A stretch of 34,451 bases of DNA from assembly GCA_022565795.1 (NCBI GenBank), contig JAIUMA010000035.1, forward strand, positions 1 through 34,451, read 5' to 3'. The translations under genes were made by a program, and so were the position numbers. The first letter of the stretch is position 1; each line of letters starts with the position of its first letter. Positions 14,913 through 23,269 of this stretch are shown piece after piece. Below the pieces are notes generated by a model. The model searched no databases. It worked only from the letters and a program-made list of their open reading frames with translations, and had not been told where the DNA came from. This DNA is from Balneolia bacterium. Its GTDB lineage: Bacteria > Bacteroidota > Rhodothermia > Balneolales > Cyclonatronaceae.

Positions 14913-15827
14913 ATGAAGCAAACTGTCAGCGAAATACCTGATTTCAAAAAAACAATTCCAATCGATCAGGTTGGCGTTGAGGAACGGGTAGCTAAATTCA
15001 ATACGCGCAGTATTAAAAAGGACTCCAAGCTTTTTGCTCTTAAACTGTCTCTTAGCATGGTCGATCTAACCACCCTCGAGGGTGCAGATTCACTGGGCAA
15101 AGTACGGCAGCTCTGCTACAAAGCCATGCACCCGCACGACAAACTTGAGGATATTCCGAAAGTTGCCGCCGTGTGTGTATATCCAAGCTTTGTAAAGCTG
15201 GCTAAACAAACTCTGGAGGGATCCGGAGTGAATGTTGCCAGCGTGGCCACCGCTTTTCCAAGCGGCTGGGCCCCACTTAAGGCCAAACTCGACGAAGTAC
15301 GCTACTGCGTTGAGGAAGGTGCCGACGAAATTGATATGGTGATTTCACGGGGTGAGTTTCTGAGAGGAAACTACTCTTATATTTTTGATGAAGTTGCGGC
15401 TGTTAAAGAAGCCTGCGGCGATGCGCACCTGAAAGTGATCCTGGAAACAGGCGAGCTTCAGACGCTGGATAATGTGCGCAAGGCAAGTGATATTGCCATG
15501 TACGCCGGGGCCGACTTCATCAAAACGTCAACAGGGAAAATCAGCCCGGCTGCCACCCAGCCCGTAACCCTGGTGATGCTTGAGGCCATTCGCGACTACT
15601 ACTATAAAACCGGTGTTAAGATAGGGATGAAACCCGCCGGTGGTATACGCGACTCAAAACTGGCATTGCGATACCTTGTTATGCTGCGCGAAACGCTTGG
15701 CAACGACTGGATGAATCCGGATATGTTCCGTTTTGGCGCCAGCTCGCTTGCCAACGATCTGCTCATGCAGATTACCAAGCAACAGACAGGTATTTATCAG
15801 TCTCTGGATTATTTCTCGAAAGATTAA
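14913..15827 (+). CDS. deoC: Deoxyribose-phosphate aldolase
   Basis: 304 residues, longer than the E. coli enzyme (259) mainly by an N-terminal extension of about 40. The TIM-barrel class I aldolase has its Schiff-base lysine in GADFIKTSTGK (K204) and the second lysine in IGMKPAGGIRD (K240). EIDMVISRGEFL (139-150) supplies the acidic residue next to the active site. It splits 2-deoxyribose-5-phosphate to glyceraldehyde-3-phosphate and acetaldehyde. An aldehyde dehydrogenase gene starts 4 bases after its stop, and an ALDH-like gene follows that, so the acetaldehyde is probably oxidised at once. The nucleoside phosphorylase at 24766-26130 feeds the same pathway. Confidence 0.96.
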   Translation: MKQTVSEIPDFKKTIPIDQVGVEERVAKFNTRSIKKDSKLFALKLSLSMVDLTTLEGADSLGKVRQLCYKAMHPHDKLEDIPKVAAVCVYPSFVKLAKQTLEGSGVNVASVATAFPSGWAPLKAKLDEVRYCVEEGADEIDMVISRGEFLRGNYSYIFDEVAAVKEACGDAHLKVILETGELQTLDNVRKASDIAMYAGADFIKTSTGKISPAATQPVTLVMLEAIRDYYYKTGVKIGMKPAGGIRDSKLALRYLVMLRETLGNDWMNPDMFRFGASSLANDLLMQITKQQTGIYQSLDYFSKD

Positions 15828-15831
15828 AAAC

Positions 15832-17313
15832 ATGCTAAAAGAAACAGATATTCAAAAAAAGAACCGTCTCGATTTCAGCACCGGATGGAGTTATGATCCC
15901 GCTCCCGAGAGCACCGATCATATCGCCATTAAGGAGCGTTACGGGCATTTCATAAACGGCGAGTTTGTGGAACCGGCTGAAGGCGAATACTTTGCCACTA
16001 TCAACCCGTCTACCGAAGAAAAGCTTGCCGAAGTGGCTATGGGAAGCCAGGCCGACGTAGATGCTGCCGTAAAAGCAGCGCGCAAAGCCTACACCAAAAC
16101 GTGGTCCAAAATGTCGGGCCGCGACCGTGGTCGTTACATCTACCGCATCGCCCGCCTTATTCAGGAACGCGCCCGCGAATTTGCGGTAATCGAGACCATG
16201 GATGGCGGAAAGCCCATTCGCGAATCCCGTGATGTAGATGTGCCGTTGGCTGCTGCTCACTTTTTCTACTACGCAGGATGGGCCGATAAGCTGCAATACG
16301 CTTTCCCGGGCCGCAGGCCTGAAGGAATTGGCGTTGCCGGACAGATCATTCCCTGGAACTTCCCGCTGCTGATGGCAGCATGGAAAATCGCCCCGGCTTT
16401 GGCTACCGGAAACTGCGTGGTGCTTAAACCGGCCGAAACAACTCCCCTCACCTGCCTCAAGCTTGCCGAAATCATTCGTGATGCCGGCCTGCCTGCAGGA
16501 GTGGTAAATATTGTTACCGGAGCCGGCGACACGGGCGCTGCAATCGTTAATCACGATGATGTAGACAAGATTGCCTTCACAGGTTCAACGGCGGTTGGCA
16601 AGATTATTCAGAAGTCGATAGCTGGTACGCCTAAGAAGCTTACCCTTGAGCTCGGTGGAAAAGCAGCAAACATCATTTTTGAGGACGCTGCTATCGATCA
16701 GGCTGTTGAAGGTATCATCAATGGTATTTTCTTTAATCAGGGGCATGTATGTTGCGCCGGATCGCGCCTGTTTGTGCAGGAGAGCATTGCTGATATCGTT
16801 CGCGACAAGCTTGTAGATCGTATCGAAACTCTTCGCGTGGGCGACCCGCTCGATAAGAATACCGATATTGGTGCGATCAACTCGAAAGAGCAGCTCGAAA
16901 CGATTAACCGCTATCTGGAAATCGGCCTAAACGAAGGCGCTGATATCTACCAGTCGAAGTGCGATCTCCCCGAAAAAGGATACTGGTGCTGCCCTACTCT
17001 GGTGGCCAATGTATCGCAGTCGCACCGAATCGTACAGGAAGAGGTTTTTGGTCCGGTACTAACCATACAGACGTTCCGTACGCCTGAGGAAGTGCTGGAA
17101 AAAGCTAACAACACTCCATACGGCCTTTCAGGCGGTGTATGGACCGACAAAGGCTCCAAAATCTTCAATATGACAACCGGAATTCGTGCCGGCGTGCTCT
17201 GGGCCAACACGTTCAACAAGTTCGACGCAACGTCACCATTTGGTGGCTACAAAGAGAGTGGCCTCGGACGCGAAGGCGGCCTGCACGGTTTAATCCCATA
17301 TCTGAATCTGTAA
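15832..17313 (+). CDS. NAD(P)-dependent aldehyde dehydrogenase
   Basis: 493 residues, full-length ALDH. The ATG at 15832 is 4 bases after the deoC stop; an earlier in-frame ATG lies inside deoC and is not credible. PWNFP (N176) stabilises the thiohemiacetal. KPAETTP and FTGSTAVGK (249-257) bind the cofactor. LELGGK holds the general base (E273) and FNQGHVCCAGSR the nucleophile (C307). EVFGPVL and GGYKESGLGRE close the fold. The likely substrate is the acetaldehyde from DeoC, inferred from the operon. Linked deoC-ALDH-ALDH clusters are known in other bacterial groups. The next gene starts 2 bases after its stop. Confidence 0.93.
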   Translation: MLKETDIQKKNRLDFSTGWSYDPAPESTDHIAIKERYGHFINGEFVEPAEGEYFATINPSTEEKLAEVAMGSQADVDAAVKAARKAYTKTWSKMSGRDRGRYIYRIARLIQERAREFAVIETMDGGKPIRESRDVDVPLAAAHFFYYAGWADKLQYAFPGRRPEGIGVAGQIIPWNFPLLMAAWKIAPALATGNCVVLKPAETTPLTCLKLAEIIRDAGLPAGVVNIVTGAGDTGAAIVNHDDVDKIAFTGSTAVGKIIQKSIAGTPKKLTLELGGKAANIIFEDAAIDQAVEGIINGIFFNQGHVCCAGSRLFVQESIADIVRDKLVDRIETLRVGDPLDKNTDIGAINSKEQLETINRYLEIGLNEGADIYQSKCDLPEKGYWCCPTLVANVSQSHRIVQEEVFGPVLTIQTFRTPEEVLEKANNTPYGLSGGVWTDKGSKIFNMTTGIRAGVLWANTFNKFDATSPFGGYKESGLGREGGLHGLIPYLNL

Positions 17314-17315
17314 TT

Positions 17316-18179
17316 ATGAGTAAACGACTGGACGTAAAGAAAACCTACAAGCTGTACATTGGCGGTGCTTTTCCGAGATCGGAATCCGACCGTTACTACA
17401 GCCTGAATGATAAATCCGGAAACTTTGTGGCCAATATCTGCCGCGGATCCCGGAAAGACTTCAAAAATGCTGTTGTTGCAGCCCGCAAGGCGCAGTCCGG
17501 CTGGGCTTCCCGTACGGCATACAACCGAGGGCAGATTCTGTACCGTATTGCCGAGATGATGGAAGGCCGCAAGGATCAGCTCATAGCCGAACTGAAGCTC
17601 GAAGGCAGCACCGAGAAACAAGCCGTTAAAGAGGTGGAAGCAGCGATAGACCGCGCGGTCTACTTTGCCGGCTGGAGCGACAAGTACCAGCAGATCTTTG
17701 GTACCATCAACCCGGTGGCTTCATCGCACTTTAATTTTTCCGTGCCTGAGCCAACCGGCGTTGTAGCCATTGTATTGCCGGAATCAGCCTCTTTGCTTGG
17801 TTTTATGCAATATGTGCTTCCGGCCATTGTCGGGGGTAATACGGTTGTTGTCCTGGCATCCGAGAAGAAGCCTCTGGCCGTGCTCACGCTGGCCGAGATT
17901 CTGCACTCATCGGACGTTCCCGGTGGCGTAATTAACATTCTGTGCGGTTTCCGCGACGAGCTGCTGTCTAACTTCAGCTCACATATGGATGTGAACGCGC
18001 TTATGCTCGGAACCAACGACAAAGACGCCATCACCCTTGCACAACAGCAGGCTTCACAAAACGTTAAGCCCGTGTTGGTTAAGCATGATGATGACTTCCT
18101 GGATGAGAAGCACGAGAATCCGTACGCGATTCTGGAGCTCCAGGAAATCAAGACTACATGGCATCCGATTGGAATTTAA
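17316..18179 (+). CDS. Half-length ALDH-like protein without catalytic domain
   Basis: 287 residues, against about 490 for a complete ALDH. It aligns with the N-terminal Rossmann half: KLYIGGAFPRSESDRYY, VAAARKAQSGW, EPTGVVAIVLP (where active ALDHs have PWNFP) and LAEILHSSDVPGGVINILCG. After about residue 250 it diverges: the LELGGK glutamate is replaced by KPVLVKHDDDF, and there is no QxCxAG cysteine. The frame is intact and ends cleanly in EIKTTWHPIGI, followed by a strong terminator, so it does not look like a recent pseudogene. It is likely a non-catalytic partner of the full ALDH just upstream, perhaps scaffolding or binding cofactor. Such a role is inferred. Confidence 0.85.
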   Translation: MSKRLDVKKTYKLYIGGAFPRSESDRYYSLNDKSGNFVANICRGSRKDFKNAVVAARKAQSGWASRTAYNRGQILYRIAEMMEGRKDQLIAELKLEGSTEKQAVKEVEAAIDRAVYFAGWSDKYQQIFGTINPVASSHFNFSVPEPTGVVAIVLPESASLLGFMQYVLPAIVGGNTVVVLASEKKPLAVLTLAEILHSSDVPGGVINILCGFRDELLSNFSSHMDVNALMLGTNDKDAITLAQQQASQNVKPVLVKHDDDFLDEKHENPYAILELQEIKTTWHPIGI

Positions 18180-18203
18180 ACTCATTTAGTTCCTGTCTAT
18201 AAA

Positions 18204-18240
18204 GGGTGATGCCACCTCAACCGGCATCACCCTTCTTTTT
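18204..18240 (+). terminator. Terminator of the deoC-ALDH operon
   Basis: GGGTGATGCC (18204-18213) pairs perfectly with GGCATCACCC (18223-18232) over a 9-base loop, followed by TTCTTTTTT. It begins 24 bases after the stop of the half-length ALDH gene. Confidence 0.92.
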
Positions 18241-18276
18241 TAACCAGACAATCTCCATCATACTACAAATTCGTTG

Positions 18277-18807
18277 ATGAGCACTTCTGCAAAATTAGCA
18301 ATCCTGAGCGTAATATTGCTGCTTCTGGCATCCTGTGCCTCTACAGGTGAACTTGCCGAAGAGGCTGAAGACGCTGCCGCCGAAGAGGAAGAAATGGCCG
18401 TCTCAACCCTTCTGAGTCCGGAAGAGCTTTCCGAGCTTCGGCTAAACGCATCCGCGAGATTTACGAGCGGTCAAAATCCGGTTCCGGAGGTGTTTCGCCT
18501 TACCGACGAGGATACCCGTGATGTAGACACCAACGCAGGTTTCCGAATCCAGCTTCTTTCAACCGAGCGCGTTTCCCTGGCTGACTCTATGAGTCTGGCC
18601 TACTACGACTGGGCCGCAGAGTTCGATAATATCCCTTTTGATGTGCTGCCGGAAGCCTATGTAACCTATCGCCAGCCGTTCTACCGCGTCCGTATTGGCG
18701 ATTTCCGCCGAAGAAGCGATGCCAATATGTATCTGGCCATTGTTCGCGAACAGTTTCCCGGCGCCTGGGTGGTAATGGATACCATCGATCCGGAGCTGGC
18801 GCCATAA
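18277..18807 (+). CDS. SPOR-domain lipoprotein
   Basis: 176 residues. The N-terminus is a lipoprotein signal ending LLASC with the lipidated cysteine at 20. An acidic stretch (AEEAEDAAAEEEEMA) follows, then a probable SPOR domain at about 85-172 (GFRIQLLSTERVSLADS..., VTYRQPFYRVRIGDFRRRSDAN.Y). SPOR domains bind peptidoglycan stripped of stem peptides, typically at division sites. The ATG at 18277 is preferred over TTG at 18274. It begins just after the deoC-operon terminator and is followed 22 bases later by another lipoprotein gene, so those two probably form an operon. Outer-membrane anchoring facing the periplasm is expected. Confidence 0.82.
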   Translation: MSTSAKLAILSVILLLLASCASTGELAEEAEDAAAEEEEMAVSTLLSPEELSELRLNASARFTSGQNPVPEVFRLTDEDTRDVDTNAGFRIQLLSTERVSLADSMSLAYYDWAAEFDNIPFDVLPEAYVTYRQPFYRVRIGDFRRRSDANMYLAIVREQFPGAWVVMDTIDPELAP

Positions 18808-18829
18808 GCGCGGTTTCAGGAAAACTGCC

Positions 18830-20053
18830 GTGATCAGCCTTACGCTTCGCTTAATCCTTTTTTGTTCCATTTTTACCATTGGTCTCATCAGCTGTACCCA
18901 GCAGGAAGAGCCCGTGGATTCTATTTTCCATATGAAGCACTCTTTACCTGAAAACACGCTCACCATTCGCCTGAACCAGCCCGGTTCTGAACACAGCGAT
19001 CGAGCGGTCTATATCACCGGTAACTTTAACGACTGGAATCCGGCCGATGAGACAAAAAAACTATCCGCTTCATCCCACGGATTCATGGAGTTTCGCTTCG
19101 ACGACATCTCCGAACTGCCCGACACGCTTGAGTTCAAGTTCACACGGGGCGGCTGGGATGAGGGCGAAATTGATCAGTTTGGCAACAGTCCGTCGAACAG
19201 AGTGATACCAAAAACAGCAGGCTACGCCGAGGTAACCGTAGCCGGATGGAAGGAAAACGGACGCTTTCATCAGGAGCGCTACAAGCCGCTGATCAACACC
19301 ATTTCGGAAAGTTTTGAAATTCCGCAGCTTATTAAAACCCGACGTATTACGGCTTTGCTGCCCTGGAACTACTATGATACAGACCGCCGCTATCCGGTTC
19401 TCTATCTGCAGGACGGACAGAATTTATTCGATGATTACGCTCCGTTCGGAAGCTGGGAACTCGACAAACGTCTTGCATTTCTGGCAGAAAGAGGGCTCGG
19501 TGATTTCATTGTGATTGCAATCGACCACGCTGAGGCAGAGCGACTTGCTGAGTTTACCCCATCCGTGCCAACCTCACGCCTTGGGAAAGGAGACGGCCTC
19601 AAGTATGCCAGGTTTATGACGGAAACGCTCAAGCCATATATAGATGCAAATTTCAGAACATTACCCGAAGCTGAGCATACCGGGATTGGCGGGAGCTCAA
19701 TGGGCGGATTGATAAGCATATATGCCGCCATGCAGCACCCTGAGGTATACAGCAGACTTTTGCTCTTTTCTCCCTCTTTCTGGGTTACGCCGGGTCTTCC
19801 CGCTCGTTTTATCGATGAAGCCACCTCATTTCAGGGCAAAATCTATATATACGGAGGCGGAAACGAAACCGAGGCGCTTGTCGGCAGACTTGAAGCTTTC
19901 AACGCAAAAATTGAAGATGCCAGAGCAAACCACGGAAGGAACATTGAAGCTGTATTATCGATTAATCCCGAAGGCACCCACAGCGAATCGGAGTGGAGCC
20001 GTGAGTTTCCTATGGCGGCAAAATGGCTTTTCGAGAACTCCGGTGACAACTAG
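18830..20053 (+). CDS. Lipoprotein esterase with a CBM48-like domain
   Basis: 407 residues with three parts. A lipoprotein signal ends LISC (C22). Residues about 42-140 match the AMPK/CBM48-type glycogen-binding fold (VYITGNFNDWNP, LEFKFTRGGWDEGEIDQFGNSPSNR). Residues about 160-405 form an esterase D/Fes-like alpha/beta hydrolase: PVLYLQDGQNLFDD, VIAIDHAEAERL, the nucleophile elbow GGSSMGG (S290) and a catalytic-type histidine in GTHSESEW (H384). Start codon GTG at 18830. The family hydrolyses esters of sugars, siderophores or phenolics; substrate unknown. The binding domain suggests a surface or periplasmic polysaccharide as ligand. It overlaps in context with the SPOR lipoprotein upstream. 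Confidence 0.82.
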   Translation: MISLTLRLILFCSIFTIGLISCTQQEEPVDSIFHMKHSLPENTLTIRLNQPGSEHSDRAVYITGNFNDWNPADETKKLSASSHGFMEFRFDDISELPDTLEFKFTRGGWDEGEIDQFGNSPSNRVIPKTAGYAEVTVAGWKENGRFHQERYKPLINTISESFEIPQLIKTRRITALLPWNYYDTDRRYPVLYLQDGQNLFDDYAPFGSWELDKRLAFLAERGLGDFIVIAIDHAEAERLAEFTPSVPTSRLGKGDGLKYARFMTETLKPYIDANFRTLPEAEHTGIGGSSMGGLISIYAAMQHPEVYSRLLLFSPSFWVTPGLPARFIDEATSFQGKIYIYGGGNETEALVGRLEAFNAKIEDARANHGRNIEAVLSINPEGTHSESEWSREFPMAAKWLFENSGDN

Positions 20054-20146
20054 CTATTGAGGTGAAGGCATAGATATGGTCGTCTGGTTGGCAGACAGTG
20101 AGACAGTGCTACATAAGTCGCACCGGCATCTTAGCTCTTGAGAACC

Positions 20147-21433
20147 TTATAAATCGGTTGCTTTAATTTCGCATTTCACGACTTCAATGCGGGAATGGCT
20201 TGCTTTTACAATGGTGAAAACCAGTCCGTTGATGCGCACCACCTCACCAACCTTCGGGATACGTCCGATTTCGCTTATGATGTAGCCCGCTATGGTCTCA
20301 AAATCGCTGTCGGCATCATTGAGACCAATCTCCGGAAAGTTCTCCTCAATATCCTCAATTTCAAGATTACCGGAGAAGATGTACCGCCCGCCAGACAGCT
20401 TTTTCATGATGGTCTCTTCGGTATCGTACTCATCCTGAATATCGCCAACCACCTCTTCAATAAGGTCTTCGCTGGTTACAAGCCCGGCCGTTCCACCGTA
20501 TTCATCAATTACAACGGCAAGTGAGATATTCAGGCGCCGGAATTCAGACAGCAGATCCGTAGACCTCTGAGATGAAGGCACATACTTCACCGGACGAATA
20601 ATCTCCTCAATATCATTCGGCTTTTTAAACAAATCGTAGGCAAAAATCACCCCTTTGATGTTGTCTATACTTCCCTCATATACCGGGATTTTCGAATAGC
20701 CGCTGGTGATAAACGTATTCAAAACCTCCTCAAGCGAGCTGGTAATGTCAACCGCTATTATTTCAGTACGGGGAATCATGGACTCCTTCACCCTCATTGA
20801 AGACATTTCCAGCACGTTGGTCAGAATTTCGGAATCGTCTTCATCGATATCGCTTTCGACATTGGAACCGATTTCTCTGAATATCATCTCGAAATCCTCT
20901 CTTCTGAAAAACTCCTCAACCGAATCAGCATCAGGATTAATTGTCTTTACAATTTTTTGAGCAATGGTATTAGCAACCCAGATAAATGGCCTTAAAATAA
21001 TGTTAGTTATCGCAATCGGGAATATCACAATTGGTATCAATCGGTCGGCGTGTACCCGGAAAATGCCTTTCGGGATTACTTCGCCCATAATCAGAATCAG
21101 AACCGAAGCCGTAACGGTTTGGAGAATCAGCATGGCGAGCTGCGTGGGTTCAGCATCGAACGCCCAGAGCCAGATGTCGGTAATCGGGGAGATCAAAAAC
21201 AGGGTCATCAACGTGGCGTAGGCAACGTTAACCACATTATTCCCTACCAGCGTAGTAGAAAGGTAGCTGTCCGGATTACGCAGAAAATAGGCCAGATAAT
21301 GGGCGCTGAGCGTGTTCTCACGCGAACGGATTTCGAGACGAAGACGGTTCGATGCCACATATCCGATTTCGGAGCCAGAGAAAAAACCGCTGAGAAGCAG
21401 CATAAATGCGATGATGAGCAGCTGTTCTATCAT
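20147..21433 (-). CDS. CNNM/CBS/CorC_HlyC membrane protein
   Basis: 428 residues in the usual order. The CNNM membrane domain comes first (about 1-185, with FFSGSEIGYVASNRLRLE and MGEVIPKG). A CBS pair follows (about 200-320, VKESMIPRTEIIAVD... GYSKIPVYEG, then VIDEYGGTAGLVTSEDLIEEVVGDIQDE). The CorC_HlyC domain closes the protein (about 335-425). Family members act in Mg2+ or Co2+ efflux or as gliding accessory proteins (GldE-like); annotation as 'hemolysin' is historical. It is 58 bases downstream of the enoyl-CoA hydratase gene on the same strand. A 93-base gap separates it from the convergent esterase gene, with no obvious terminator. Confidence 0.92.
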   Translation of the reverse strand: MIEQLLIIAFMLLLSGFFSGSEIGYVASNRLRLEIRSRENTLSAHYLAYFLRNPDSYLSTTLVGNNVVNVAYATLMTLFLISPITDIWLWAFDAEPTQLAMLILQTVTASVLILIMGEVIPKGIFRVHADRLIPIVIFPIAITNIILRPFIWVANTIAQKIVKTINPDADSVEEFFRREDFEMIFREIGSNVESDIDEDDSEILTNVLEMSSMRVKESMIPRTEIIAVDITSSLEEVLNTFITSGYSKIPVYEGSIDNIKGVIFAYDLFKKPNDIEEIIRPVKYVPSSQRSTDLLSEFRRLNISLAVVIDEYGGTAGLVTSEDLIEEVVGDIQDEYDTEETIMKKLSGGRYIFSGNLEIEDIEENFPEIGLNDADSDFETIAGYIISEIGRIPKVGEVVRINGLVFTIVKASHSRIEVVKCEIKATDL

Positions 21434-21491
21434 GAGCTGCTCCTTTCAGACGGTTGTTTGGTTTTCGACGGAGGTTCCAATCAGATTCTAT

Positions 21492-22277
21492 TTATTTCCC
21501 GGAAAATGAGGGTTTTCGCTTCTCCAGAAATGCGGAGGTTCCCTCTTTGAAGTCTTCAGTCGCACACAGCGAACCGAATAAATCGGCTTCTGACTGATAA
21601 CCGGCGTCTTTACCGTTCTCAGAAGCGTTAATGGCTTCAATTGCTTTTGCTAATGCAACCGGACCATTTTTCATCATTTTCGATAGCATTTCAACGGCCT
21701 GAGCCATCGCCTCTCCTTTACTTCCGGCAACGCTGTTGGCTAAACCAAGACCGAGGGCTTCATCAGATTTAATCATCCTGCCGGTCAGGACCAGCTCCAT
21801 AGCTTTGCCTTTGCCCACAACGCGGGTTAGGCGCTGCGTACCGCCGTAGCCCGGTATGAGGCCAAGACTTACTTCCGGAAGTCCGAATACCACGTTTTCT
21901 GTGGCTATGCGAACATGACATGCCAGCGCAAGCTCAGAACCGCCACCAAGCGCATAGCCGTTTACTAAAGCAATAACCGGCTTTGTACAGTTTTCTATTC
22001 CTGAGAAAATACGCTGACCGTTTATAGCAAGATCCCGCCCCGTAATGGCGTCAAGGCCTGAAAGCTCTTTGATATCAGCGCCGGCCACAAAAGCTTTTTC
22101 ACCGGAGCCGGTCACAATTACAGCACGAACGTCCTCTGCTTTTTGTATCCATACGAAAGCTTCCTCCAGCTCGGAGAGCACTTTTTGATTTAAAGCATTT
22201 AGCTTGTCGGGGCGGTTGATGGTTAAGGTGCATATTCCGTTTTCTGTTTCAAGCAGAAGCGTTTCAAACGTTGGCAT
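21492..22277 (-). CDS. Enoyl-CoA hydratase/isomerase (crotonase family)
   Basis: 261 residues from the ATG at 22277, the standard crotonase length; another ATG five codons upstream (22292) is possible. LTINRPDKLNALN near the start, AFVAGADIKEL (oxyanion-hole region) and NGYALGGGSELALACHVRIA are typical. The two catalytic glutamates of hydratases are present, in GGGSELALAC and FGLPEVSLGLIPGYGGTQRL. It probably hydrates trans-2-enoyl-CoA in fatty-acid or amino-acid breakdown. No other beta-oxidation gene is adjacent. It lies 59 bases after the small 54-residue ORF and may be at the end of the PspA cluster transcript. Confidence 0.9.
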   Translation of the reverse strand: MPTFETLLLETENGICTLTINRPDKLNALNQKVLSELEEAFVWIQKAEDVRAVIVTGSGEKAFVAGADIKELSGLDAITGRDLAINGQRIFSGIENCTKPVIALVNGYALGGGSELALACHVRIATENVVFGLPEVSLGLIPGYGGTQRLTRVVGKGKAMELVLTGRMIKSDEALGLGLANSVAGSKGEAMAQAVEMLSKMMKNGPVALAKAIEAINASENGKDAGYQSEADLFGSLCATEDFKEGTSAFLEKRKPSFSGK

Positions 22278-22336
22278 TTCGCTAGTCGGCATAACAATCG
22301 GATTATTTATCTCCCCTGTTTCCGGGGGGCATTCAT

Positions 22337-22501
22337 TCAATTTTCAGTTACCCGGCTCCCTTTGAACAGAGCGTCGGTTTCTTCCATTTCTTTTTCCAGC
22401 TTTTTCAAGTCGTCAAGATACGAAGGAACATTGTTTAAATCGTAGTTAATATCATCAAAAACGTTGTCTGTATCCTCGAGATCCATCAGAAGGCTGTCCA
22501 T
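22337..22501 (-). CDS. Small acidic 54-residue protein (PspA cluster)
   Basis: A short gene, 54 codons, between the membrane coiled-coil gene and the crotonase gene. The ATG at 22501 is 6 bases after the upstream stop, and the stop is TGA at 22339-22337. The protein starts MDSLLMDLEDTDNVFDDINY and continues with a helix rich in Lys and Glu (LDDLKKLEKEMEETD) likely to form a coiled coil. Family not recognised. The tight spacing and helical, amphipathic composition argue for a real gene translated with its neighbour. Fusing it with the crotonase is excluded because the frames differ. Confidence 0.6.
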   Translation of the reverse strand: MDSLLMDLEDTDNVFDDINYDLNNVPSYLDDLKKLEKEMEETDALFKGSRVTEN

Positions 22502-22507
22502 CTGCTG

Positions 22508-23200
22508 TTAGATTTCAGCAGGGTTACCAAGAGTCATCGATTTCTCGTAAATATACCGTATGGTATCCTCGATTGTCTTAAGCTGTGAATCTGAAATTAA
22601 GTATTTTTCGTGAGCCGCTCCATATTTTTCAAGACGCTTATTTAAGATATTCAGCCTTCTTTCGAGCACACGCGCCAGCTTTGGGGAATCGGTATTGTTG
22701 ATTTCCACCTGCGTTTTTTCGACCTCTGACTGCAAATGGGTCTGCGTCGTATTATTCAGATAAAACCGGTAGCGCTCGTTTCCCTCAAGCAGCATCATAT
22801 AGCTGGTTAACAGCGCCTCAATTCTGGTGTTGATGCTATCCGCAAGCCCCTGTGAGGTATAGTTGATCTTCGAAAGATTATCCCGAACCAGCCCTGTAAT
22901 ATGCTTCAGCACTAAAAACCGTTTTTGAGAGGCTTCGCTCAGCTCGCCAAAAATCCTGCGCTCGTCGAAACGGCTGTTTCTCTCCTTAAACGCTCTCAAA
23001 TTCATGTGCTTTTGAAACCGCGCAGACCTCGGCACGGTACCCAGGTAAATTAACTCTGCGGCAACAGCACTGAAGATGATGATATTAACCAGAGAGTCGT
23101 AGCCGGCCAGAAAAAAGGCTGAAGAAAATGCGGCTATCAGAACGCCAAGATTCAGCGGATGAAGAAAAGCTTCTTTCGTGTAGTTAACAGGTTTTTCCAT
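22508..23200 (-). CDS. Two-helix membrane protein with long coiled coil (PspA cluster)
   Basis: 230 residues. Residues about 17-55 make two closely spaced membrane segments (LNLGVLIAAFSSAFFLAGY, then LVNIIIFSAVAAELIYLG). Residues about 75-220 are strongly helical and include two long charged stretches (VEKTQVEINNTDSPKLARVLERRLNILNKRLEKYG) typical of coiled coils facing the cytoplasm. No enzyme motif is seen. The family is not recognised. It follows the coiled-coil gene at 23270 with a 69-base gap and is followed at 6 bases by the small ORF. As a membrane anchor with a coiled coil next to PspA, it could be the membrane partner, the position PspB/C holds in enterobacteria; this is inference only. 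Confidence 0.75.
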   Translation of the reverse strand: MEKPVNYTKEAFLHPLNLGVLIAAFSSAFFLAGYDSLVNIIIFSAVAAELIYLGTVPRSARFQKHMNLRAFKERNSRFDERRIFGELSEASQKRFLVLKHITGLVRDNLSKINYTSQGLADSINTRIEALLTSYMMLLEGNERYRFYLNNTTQTHLQSEVEKTQVEINNTDSPKLARVLERRLNILNKRLEKYGAAHEKYLISDSQLKTIEDTIRYIYEKSMTLGNPAEI

Positions 23201-23269
23201 AACTCAGCAAACAGGTTGAAGATGAAAAGATATCAGAGCGTCCTTTTGTTTGTAACGCCTGAGCGGGGC

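Noticed and set aside
15733-15831. Longer N-terminus for the ALDH reaching into deoC
   Set aside because: The added residues are deoC read in another frame; the ATG at 15832 fits the operon spacing.
15835-16554. A 239-codon open frame on the minus strand
   Set aside because: Antisense to the complete ALDH gene.
22278-22340. Longer N-terminus for the crotonase from TTG at 22340
   Set aside because: It would add 21 residues not seen in the family and overlap the stop of the small upstream gene; the ATG at 22277 gives the normal length.
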